From: Muribaculaceae bacterium
GTDB lineage: Bacteria; Bacteroidota; Bacteroidia; Bacteroidales; Muribaculaceae
Length of the DNA stretch: 40,902 nucleotides
NCBI GenBank assembly: GCA_017427945.1
Contig: JAFRRT010000004.1
Span: 1-40,902 of the forward strand
Direction: 5' to 3'
This document shows positions 24,481 to 31,454 of this stretch, piece after piece. Under the pieces are notes generated by a model. That model saw only the letters and a list, made by a program, of their open reading frames with translations, was not told where the DNA came from and searched no databases. Position numbers and translations under genes: made by a program. Position 1 is the first letter of the stretch. Every line of letters starts with the position of its first letter.

Positions 24481-25950
24481 TTATTCCTCATCATCAACTC
24501 CCCACTGGGTGTTGAGCCAGTCAATCTTATTATGAATAAATGACTTGAATCTATTTTTCTGATATTTAATATCATATTTGGACCAACGCACACCGTCAGC
24601 ATTGAACGCAGGGGTGATATAATCTACAAAGTCATCCATGAATTGATCCATCTCCTGGCTCATGAAGTCTGACCCGTTGAACGCCTGCCAATGCTCGCGC
24701 ACCTTTTCCTGGAAATGCGGGAACTTACAAATTTCCTCAATCCAATGGGATGTGAATTTCGTTGGTTGCTGGAAGATGAATTTGTCGAACTCAGTGACGC
24801 CATAGATGGCGTGGCGTTGGAAGGCATTTCCGAAGTCCCACACAGGACCGAAGTTCAGTTTGGTGCTGTCGCCGCGATGTTTGTACATATAGCAACTGCC
24901 GGCAAAATACTCCAAATCGTCCATGATTTCTCCAACGATATAGTACATGGCGAGCGTGTCGATGTCAATATACTTTTCCCATTCCGTGCTGGTCTTATCA
25001 TCTGTATAGATGGCATCGTTTGCCTTTTGAATATAGTTTTTGATATAATTCTCCTGTTGCCAAGAGAGCATCTCGGGCGATTCAGGTGTGACCGCAAGCG
25101 TAACGTCGTTTTCCTGCTGCTCTACAAAGTACAAAGTATTGTCCTCATGCGTATTGGTGATCTCAAGCAGCCACCCGCCCGTGATGTAGCCGGGTTTAGT
25201 TTCGCCGTCCATCTGTTCCTCGATGTCGACACGGTGCTTGCCAACGCGAATCTTCTCGGTCAGGAAATACAGACCGATGTATTGACCGTTGAGCACTACC
25301 TCGACAGGCTCTTGGGCAGGGGTATAGGCCAGACCAATGCGTTGGCTCAGTTCAAACCCCATCGTGTTCTTGAGCTTGGCTCGGTTATCGTCAGGATGTC
25401 CCAATAGGCAAAAGTGACGGTTGGTGTGCATCCCCATCAACGGCTGCTTTTCATCGAGTTTGAGACGAAAAGATTTCTTGTCGTAGTGTGTCCACGTGTA
25501 GTTGCCGCGTCCTTTGATTTGCATCCCCAATGGCTCTTCGGCCGAGCCGATGGACTCATATCCTTCAACGCCCATGTTGTCAAGCCACCATTCGGCCCGC
25601 AGGTATTCCTCCTTGCTGTCGATGTCGTGGTGTCCCTCGGTGTTGATGAACATCACGGGCAGCGTGCCCGAGTAGGTGGGCATGGGGTTCACCTTGTCAC
25701 CCAGTATGGCACCGATAAGCACATTGAAATCGGCGATATTGATTTCCTTGTCGCCGTTTACATCAAGGGCATAGGTATAGAACGCATGATAGGGCTTCCC
25801 TGAAATGATGGCCTCCACCAGTGTATTTACGTCCGCTATGTTGACCTCCCAGTCGCAATTCACGTCACCGCGCGGTCGCAGCCCCGACTGGGCAAACACG
25901 CCGGGTATGGTAAACACTGCAATCAGTATGATCAATAATAGCTTCCTCAT
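24481..25950 (-). CDS. CotH kinase-like protein with N-terminal dockerin-like module (copy 2)
   Basis: 489 aa from the Met at 25950, chosen because it begins a signal peptide (MRKLLLIILIAVFTIPGVFA); nine upstream codons are not signal-like. Two dockerin-like loops (DVNCDWEVNIADV, DVNGDKEINIADF) precede a CotH-like domain (MQIKGRGNYTW, FRLKLDEK, NGQYIGLYFLTEKIRVGKHRV, FGPVWDFGNAF). It is clearly a tandem duplicate of the downstream gene, sharing SGLRPRGD, PTYSGTLPV and GSAE landmarks. The second Asp of a typical WDFD motif is Gly here too. It follows the acyltransferase after 44 bp. Role in capsule or surface-protein modification is inference. Confidence 0.82.
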   Translation of the reverse strand: MRKLLLIILIAVFTIPGVFAQSGLRPRGDVNCDWEVNIADVNTLVEAIISGKPYHAFYTYALDVNGDKEINIADFNVLIGAILGDKVNPMPTYSGTLPVMFINTEGHHDIDSKEEYLRAEWWLDNMGVEGYESIGSAEEPLGMQIKGRGNYTWTHYDKKSFRLKLDEKQPLMGMHTNRHFCLLGHPDDNRAKLKNTMGFELSQRIGLAYTPAQEPVEVVLNGQYIGLYFLTEKIRVGKHRVDIEEQMDGETKPGYITGGWLLEITNTHEDNTLYFVEQQENDVTLAVTPESPEMLSWQQENYIKNYIQKANDAIYTDDKTSTEWEKYIDIDTLAMYYIVGEIMDDLEYFAGSCYMYKHRGDSTKLNFGPVWDFGNAFQRHAIYGVTEFDKFIFQQPTKFTSHWIEEICKFPHFQEKVREHWQAFNGSDFMSQEMDQFMDDFVDYITPAFNADGVRWSKYDIKYQKNRFKSFIHNKIDWLNTQWGVDDEE

Positions 25951-25978
25951 AATTCTTGGAAGACCCCGTACCACCAAC

Positions 25979-26013
25979 TCCTCATTCCTGACTTCTAACT
26001 TCTAACTCCTAAC
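25979..26013 (-). repeat. Degenerate 7-bp tandem repeat at the acyltransferase 3' end
   Basis: Read on the minus strand: GTTAGGA, GTTAGAA, GTTAGAA, GTCAGGA, ATGAGGA. The first units encode the last residues (GVRS) and stop of the acyltransferase; the rest fill the gap to the CotH-like gene. Confidence 0.75.
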
Positions 26014-26972
26014 TTTACTTTATAAGGCCTGTAAAACTTGTCTTTCAGGAAGATATAGCGGCTAATTTTCAGTTTATCAGATAAATAGGCACATGCAAGG
26101 CAGCAAATTACCACAAAGACAACTGCAACCACTGCAAAGCAGGCGGCTGACGGGTCGAAGCTGAAATAAGGTGCTGCCATCTTGGTGAGAATCGTGAAGA
26201 TGGGGGAGAACACCACAATGGCCAGCGAGTTGCGGCCGATGTAGCACAAGCCGTCTCTCAAGACCTTGAAGCAATAAGGATAGAGAGCCAGCAACAGGCT
26301 CATCATCAGCACTGTAATGGCAACTCCCGCTAGCGAGCCGTTTTGATAGTTCTCGCGGAAGGCGAACAGAACAATCAGCGGCAGGGCGGCGATGAATGAC
26401 GGTGTGATGACCTTGAGCAAGGCATAACCGCTGCGCATAATGAACATGCCTATCAGGAAATAGATGATGTAATCCCAGTGAAGTCCCTCGATGACCAGCG
26501 ACAGGCCGTAAAGCACCAGTCCCGACAATGCCAGTCCCGAAATGCCATTAAGCTTCAGCACACGGTAAACCAGCCAATAGATGATGGTGCAGATGACCAA
26601 TGTGTGCAGATACCAGTAGGGGCCTGTGGGTTGCGTCGCGATGCGCGTCACAAAATCCATCGCCGTGAGGCGTTCAATGGCATTGTGGGCATGGAGTGCA
26701 TGGCCCATAAAGTACTGCAAAAGGATGTAAAGCGCTTCAAACAGCAGGTAAGGCACCAGGATGCGCAGCAGGCTCTTGCCGAAGGCGCGCGGTTCCTTGT
26801 CCACGTTGGCCAGGTAACCCGAAATAATCAGGAAGGCCGACATGTGGAACGTGTACACCGCCTCGCGCAGCACGGGATAGGTCTCCTCGATAAGGGCGAG
26901 GTGAAACAGCACCATCAACAAGATGAAGATGCCCTTGAGGTAGTCCAGCTGGTGAATGCGTTCCTGTGCCAT
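25995..26972 (-). CDS. Membrane acyltransferase (acyltransferase 3 family)
   Basis: 325-aa integral membrane protein with about ten hydrophobic segments. The N-terminus (LDYLKGIFILLMVLFHLALI) carries the family's FH motif, although the usual preceding Arg is Lys. FHMSAFLIISGYL in the second helix is typical. Family members O-acetylate or O-acylate surface polysaccharides. Its start lies 6 bp after the beta-helix gene's stop, so they are co-transcribed. The extreme C-terminus is encoded in a 7-bp tandem repeat, so its length may vary between strains. It is more distant from the paired acyltransferases at 36257-38391. Confidence 0.85.
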   Translation of the reverse strand: MAQERIHQLDYLKGIFILLMVLFHLALIEETYPVLREAVYTFHMSAFLIISGYLANVDKEPRAFGKSLLRILVPYLLFEALYILLQYFMGHALHAHNAIERLTAMDFVTRIATQPTGPYWYLHTLVICTIIYWLVYRVLKLNGISGLALSGLVLYGLSLVIEGLHWDYIIYFLIGMFIMRSGYALLKVITPSFIAALPLIVLFAFRENYQNGSLAGVAITVLMMSLLLALYPYCFKVLRDGLCYIGRNSLAIVVFSPIFTILTKMAAPYFSFDPSAACFAVVAVVFVVICCLACAYLSDKLKISRYIFLKDKFYRPYKVKLGVRS

Positions 26973-26978
26973 CGCGGT

Positions 26979-28664
26979 TTATCGGGTAATCTTGTTGGAA
27001 GTAACCTTGCGCTTTTTCACGTGAGTGACGTTGCGCAACATCTCGGACTCACTTTTCACGCCCTTGAATTTATTGCCGGTTATGATCAGCTGGTCAAACT
27101 TCATCGAGTTGGTGCTGTTCTTGCCCCAGTGGGTCATGAACTGTCCATCACCGCTGGTCACGTCAACATCGTTGTAGTTGAATACGACATTGCCACGAGA
27201 CGCAAACTCCTGCAGGAAGAAGTTCATATTGTTGCTCCTGAATGTATTGTTGGTGAAAGTGAGGTTCATCTCCTTGATCTTGTGGCTATAGATGCGGGTG
27301 TCGCCCTCAAAGTAGTTGTTATAGGCGTTGAGGGTAAACAGGGGCGTGCCATCGCCACCACCCACATAGGCAAGATATCCCAGACCCTTGCACACATTGT
27401 TCATCAGGGTGACGTCACCGCCCTCTTCCTGGCACCATACGAGTTGCATGCCGTAGGGCTGGCCATTGGCAGTGGATACCTCGTTGACGATCTTGTTGTC
27501 TTGAACCATTACGACACCGCCGCGCGTCTGCAGGAACATATAGCCGATGTTGCCGCTGTTGCTAAGGACGAGCGCCTTGTTCCTGACAGTGTTGCCCACG
27601 ATATGGATGGAGTCACCACATGAGCTGAGGTCATGCACCTCAATGTCCTTGTGGTAATACCTGTATTCGCGACCGATGTCGCCATTGATGATCTGGTTGT
27701 TCTCGATATAGATGTCGCTGTGCACGTCGGCAGGATCAAAGCCTATATACATGCAGCGCGTGGTCACGTCGTTGATATAGAATTTGTTATTGCGCATGTG
27801 GAAGTTGCGCGTCGTGCATTTGTCGCTGCTCATCTTGTGGTCTGTCATCAAGGAGAACAGCATGCCGCAGTTGGCCTCGGGGTCTTTGTCTTTGCCCTTG
27901 TAACCGCCATAGTAGAACTCGTTGTCCTCGACAAAAATGTCGGTACGGGTGGCCTTGCCACGCTTATAGCCATCGGTTACGTCAACCACACGGTCATAGA
28001 TGCCGAGCGTTTCGTCCTTGCCGTACTTGTAGAACTTGTTGTTCCTGATATTGATGTTGTGCATCTCACCACGAATCCACAGGCCACCGCCGTCGTTGCA
28101 GTTGTTATAGTTGGAGATGATGCAATTCTCAACGGTGACATTGGAGCACACACGCATATCGATATTGGTAATCACCGCATTCTGCATGTAGCTGTCCATA
28201 TCGTGGATATCCACCTTGTTGGCGTGATAAATCTTCACGGCATGACGGGCCTCACTTTCCCACCAGATACCTTTGTGGTCCTTGAGCTTGATGGTAAGGT
28301 CGCTGATGCTTGCCGTAATGGGTTTTTTCAGCGTGCCGGTAATCCTGAAGTAGGTGTCATCAGTAAACGCCTTGAATCCTGAACGGTCGCTGCCCTTGTC
28401 AAGGATGATGGTGGTATTGTCGCGGCCTTTGCCCTTAATGACGACCGAGCATTTAAGGCGGATAGTGCCGTTTATTGTGTAGGTGCCTTTCCCGAAGTTG
28501 AGCACTACGATGTCGTTGTAGCTGGCTTTGGCGCACTGGTCGCGCAGTGTCTGCGTGAGGTCTCCCCTCAGCTCATCGACATTGATGGTGATGGTCCGCG
28601 CTTGGCCTGCAATCGCGGTCAGCAGCATAGCCAGCAGGCAGATGTATTGTCTTGTTCGTTTCAT
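26979..28664 (-). CDS. Secreted right-handed parallel beta-helix protein
   Basis: 561 aa with a signal peptide (MKRTRQYICLLAMLLTAIAGQA). The body is built of parallel beta-helix coils seen as repeated N-N-x-F/I and I-x-x-N patterns (NITVNGT-like turns, IRNNKFY, VEDNEFYYG, MRNNKFYI, IENNQII, IVGNTV, YNNYFEG, FTNNTFR, ITGNKF). This fold is shared by polysaccharide lyases, hydrolases and mannuronan epimerases. No catalytic set could be assigned. Position inside the polysaccharide locus, just before an acyltransferase, suggests a periplasmic enzyme trimming or epimerising the polymer (inference). It has its own -7 box at 28704. Confidence 0.75.
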   Translation of the reverse strand: MKRTRQYICLLAMLLTAIAGQARTITINVDELRGDLTQTLRDQCAKASYNDIVVLNFGKGTYTINGTIRLKCSVVIKGKGRDNTTIILDKGSDRSGFKAFTDDTYFRITGTLKKPITASISDLTIKLKDHKGIWWESEARHAVKIYHANKVDIHDMDSYMQNAVITNIDMRVCSNVTVENCIISNYNNCNDGGGLWIRGEMHNINIRNNKFYKYGKDETLGIYDRVVDVTDGYKRGKATRTDIFVEDNEFYYGGYKGKDKDPEANCGMLFSLMTDHKMSSDKCTTRNFHMRNNKFYINDVTTRCMYIGFDPADVHSDIYIENNQIINGDIGREYRYYHKDIEVHDLSSCGDSIHIVGNTVRNKALVLSNSGNIGYMFLQTRGGVVMVQDNKIVNEVSTANGQPYGMQLVWCQEEGGDVTLMNNVCKGLGYLAYVGGGDGTPLFTLNAYNNYFEGDTRIYSHKIKEMNLTFTNNTFRSNNMNFFLQEFASRGNVVFNYNDVDVTSGDGQFMTHWGKNSTNSMKFDQLIITGNKFKGVKSESEMLRNVTHVKKRKVTSNKITR

Positions 28665-28703
28665 GACTCTTAGTATTTATTATTTAGTCATTAGACTATT
28701 CTA

Positions 28704-28711
28704 CAAAGATA
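28704..28711 (-). promoter_or_regulatory. Internal -7 element before the beta-helix gene
   Basis: TATCTTTG on the minus strand, 40 nt upstream of the ATG at 28664. The expected -33 TTTG is not present, so this is a weak or regulated internal promoter at best. Confidence 0.45.
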
Positions 28712-28741
28712 ATGTTTATTCTCGAGATTCCACGAGTTTAT

Positions 28742-28826
28742 TGTCCACTAATTACGCGAATTAAACGAAATCTAAACCTTGCCCATAATGAGATGATATT
28801 TGTTTAATTCGTTGAATTTGTGGACA
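28742..28826. repeat. Long imperfect inverted repeat between glycosyltransferase and beta-helix genes
   Basis: Arms at 28742-28771 and 28798-28826 match at about 25 of 30 positions. Both arms share TGTCCAC, AATT, the 10-mer CGAATTAAAC and AAAT; the spacer is 26 nt. It begins directly after the glycosyltransferase stop on the minus strand. The core matches the repeat at 21771-21896. It could fold as an intercistronic RNA hairpin; no T-run follows, so it is not a classic terminator. Confidence 0.75.
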
Positions 28827-29945
28827 TTAAAAATTTGCAATAACATCATCGAGAGCAGAGCATAGTGCCTCAGGACTGTAAATTCGTTTGTACAGTCCTT
28901 TTGTCGAAGCTGATGAGTCCAGGGCTTCACCGATGGCGACCGCAAGGGAATCGACATCTCCACTCGGGAAGAAGAACACGCCTTTAGCACCCTGGCAAGT
29001 CTGTTTAAAGAAAGGCAAGTCGCTCAGTACCATGGGTTTGCCAAAGTAGCTGGCAATGCTGGTTACGCCGCTCTGTGTGGCTGAGGTATATGGGTAAACA
29101 ACGACGGCAGCCCGTTTGAACAGGTCTCGCACCTCGCTGTCATCAATAAAACGATTGATGTGGATGATGCGCTTCCCGTCGGTCTCGCAGTCGAAATAGG
29201 GATTGCCCTTACCCGCAATCACCAGCGGGTGCTTTTGCAGTTCGGGGTGTGAGCGGTAGGCGTCATAGAGCAGATGCACCCCCTTATACAGGTGCACCGT
29301 GCCAAAGAACAGGATATAACCGTCGTCAACTCCCTTTAATTCCTCGGCTTGCTTGTGGCCATCGGTGATACCGGCATTGACAAGGGTAGGGAAGGGAAAA
29401 TAATATACCTGATGCTCTGGATAACGGCGCTTGATGTAACCTAATTGCTCCTTGCTGTTGGTGACCTTATTAACGGTGTGATTGAACAGCTGTTGCTGTG
29501 GCCAGGCAATAATCAGTCTATCCTTAAGCCACTCGACAGGGGAACTGAACTTGTAGTCGTGATACACGGCATCATGTACCGTGTAAAGTACGGGCAGTTC
29601 GCGTTGCAGCCGTTTGATGGTCGGTGCGAGTACCAGTTCTCCCGTCAACGAATAGATGAGCCCGATGCCGCAAGTGTCAATGATGTGACGAATGGCACGG
29701 TTCAAGCGCTTGGGGTAGTACCGGAACAACGCCCGCTGCAGTGTCGAAGCGGGGTAGTCTATCCATGTGATGCACTCAGCAGGAATGTTTGGGAATGCCT
29801 GACTATCGACTCCATAACGAGTTACGATGGCAACCTGGTCTCCAGGTTGCCACAGGCTATTGATGATGTTGATGGCATAGGGATGCATTCCGGGCGCATC
29901 ATATTCTGTCGCGAGAAATAATATGTGCCGGGATGCGGTTCTCAT
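28827..29945 (-). CDS. GT4-like glycosyltransferase
   Basis: 372-aa GT-B glycosyltransferase. The N-terminal Rossmann half has HILFLATEYDAPGMHPYAINI; the C-terminal half has LFFGTVHLYKGVHLLYDAY, LVIAGKGNPYF and the nucleotide-sugar site region SATQSGVTSIASYFGKPMVLSD. A strict EX7E motif is not seen at the usual place. Its ATG overlaps the stop of the upstream polymerase by 4 bp (29942-29945), indicating translational coupling within the polysaccharide operon. Sugar specificity unknown. Confidence 0.87.
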   Translation of the reverse strand: MRTASRHILFLATEYDAPGMHPYAINIINSLWQPGDQVAIVTRYGVDSQAFPNIPAECITWIDYPASTLQRALFRYYPKRLNRAIRHIIDTCGIGLIYSLTGELVLAPTIKRLQRELPVLYTVHDAVYHDYKFSSPVEWLKDRLIIAWPQQQLFNHTVNKVTNSKEQLGYIKRRYPEHQVYYFPFPTLVNAGITDGHKQAEELKGVDDGYILFFGTVHLYKGVHLLYDAYRSHPELQKHPLVIAGKGNPYFDCETDGKRIIHINRFIDDSEVRDLFKRAAVVVYPYTSATQSGVTSIASYFGKPMVLSDLPFFKQTCQGAKGVFFFPSGDVDSLAVAIGEALDSSASTKGLYKRIYSPEALCSALDDVIANF

Positions 29946-31423
29946 GCTAGTGAAGGTTCTTGGTCAGTGATTGTCTCCTCTTCTTCAAGGAGTTCTTCTT
30001 TCATTCGCCGTTTCGCCGCCTCAACCGATTCAAACTCGGGATGCACTTCGGCAGCGTAATGGCTGTTCAATGACAACGCGATGAACATGAGCGATAGGCT
30101 CAGCACCTGAGGCGTGAGCGGCGCCCAATCGCTGTTGCCTTGCACCAGCAAGCATAGCATGATGCCCAAACCCGTGATGTTGATGATGTTGTAGTATCGA
30201 TTTTGCGATTGCCTAGTTCGTCGTTTAAAGGTAGCGATATACCAGATGACAAAGCCCAGGATGGGCAGGAAACCTATAATGCCTAACTCCACAATCAGGA
30301 TAATCCAGATGTTGTGGATGGGATTGGTGAACATGAATTCCTCAGGCTGCCACAAGTCGGTCATGTCGAACACCTGTTCAAAGATGACAGCGGAACTGTT
30401 CTCTCCCAAATACACCAGATGAGCGTTCATACCGACGCCAACAAGCGGGTGATCCTGGAAAATCTCGTAGCCGCAATAATAGTGCATCAGGCGCGAGGTT
30501 GTCATCTCATCCAGGTTGTCAAGGTCGCTGAACATGAAGCTCAGCGGACCGGTCAGCAGCAGCGCAACCAGGATGCCAAGAGGGATAACGCCCTTGAGAG
30601 CACTTTGGAAACTCAGCAGCTTGTAGCGGCGGTAAACATAGAAGACCACAATACCCAACAGGGCAATAATGGCCGCCAGCAGCGCGCTGCGGCTTGCACT
30701 CAAGACAATCACCAGAAATGACAATCCGGCAAAAAGAGCACTCTCGCGACGCTTGTAGGCAGTGATGAAACAAGCTGCAAAGAATACAAAATAGTAGCTG
30801 GCGTAGGTGCCCAACACGTTAGGATGGCCCATGGTGGCTACAGCACCGACACGGTCATCGGAACGTGCAGCCGCTTCGCTGTCAAACAATTTGATGGCAC
30901 TCTCCATGCCCAAGACGGGATAAAAGATTGCCAAGATGAAGTGTAATACCACGGTAGCTGCCAGTCCCATGTATATGCCGCGTACCACATGCTTTACAGG
31001 CAAGCAGTTGCAAAACATGTACAGGAAAATGGCAAATGATATCAGGTAAACAACTTCGGCCAACGTCTGGCGACGTGCCATGTTAAAGGGATTCAGCAAC
31101 GTGAATGCCGCGTAGCCCAAGAATATGAAAAATACCCAGATGTTGGGACGCCTGATGCGCCACTGCTTTTCATGGGCAATCATCCATATCAGCAACAATG
31201 ACAGGACATAAAACGGCCATATCGACAAACTGGTGCCGAAGGTACCGCAAGGCTCACCATCGCCCTTGATGACAGGGAGGAAAAGACGTGAAAAGCAACA
31301 CGAGAACGTGTAAATGCCTATCATGATTTCATAGATACGCTCCTTGGACAAACGTGACCCTTCCCTCGCGATGAAAAACATCAACGCGAAACCCAAAGTC
31401 ACAAAAATGAGCGCTCTATCCAT
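29942..31423 (-). CDS. O-antigen polymerase/ligase-like membrane protein (Wzy/WaaL family)
   Basis: 493-aa polytopic inner-membrane protein with about twelve hydrophobic segments and one large periplasmic loop (about residues 290-360, including YYCGYEIFQDHPLVGVGMNAH). The FxxHPLxGVGxNxH pattern is characteristic of Wzy_C/O-antigen ligase proteins. In a Wzx/Wza/Wzc locus it most likely polymerises the repeat unit at the periplasmic face. A hydrophilic, acidic cytoplasmic tail of about 35 residues (KRRMKEELLEEEE) ends the protein. It starts 31 bp after the Wzc gene. Confidence 0.87.
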   Translation of the reverse strand: MDRALIFVTLGFALMFFIAREGSRLSKERIYEIMIGIYTFSCCFSRLFLPVIKGDGEPCGTFGTSLSIWPFYVLSLLLIWMIAHEKQWRIRRPNIWVFFIFLGYAAFTLLNPFNMARRQTLAEVVYLISFAIFLYMFCNCLPVKHVVRGIYMGLAATVVLHFILAIFYPVLGMESAIKLFDSEAAARSDDRVGAVATMGHPNVLGTYASYYFVFFAACFITAYKRRESALFAGLSFLVIVLSASRSALLAAIIALLGIVVFYVYRRYKLLSFQSALKGVIPLGILVALLLTGPLSFMFSDLDNLDEMTTSRLMHYYCGYEIFQDHPLVGVGMNAHLVYLGENSSAVIFEQVFDMTDLWQPEEFMFTNPIHNIWIILIVELGIIGFLPILGFVIWYIATFKRRTRQSQNRYYNIINITGLGIMLCLLVQGNSDWAPLTPQVLSLSLMFIALSLNSHYAAEVHPEFESVEAAKRRMKEELLEEEETITDQEPSLA

Positions 31424-31454
31424 GCGTCAATCTGCCGAATGTTTCCTGATGGAC

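Noticed and set aside
20754-25977. Transposon or prophage origin of the region
   Set aside because: No transposase, integrase, tRNA edge or target-site duplication was recognised; the duplications look like recombination between paralogues.
26478-27623. A 381-codon plus-strand open frame opposite the acyltransferase and beta-helix genes
   Set aside because: It spans two real minus-strand genes and their junction, and its His/Val/Gln-rich translation is typical of an antisense shadow.
28742-28826. Invertible promoter (phase-variation switch) at the inverted repeat in the polysaccharide locus
   Set aside because: The spacer is only 26 nt with no promoter inside, far shorter than Bacteroides invertible promoters, and no invertase gene is nearby.
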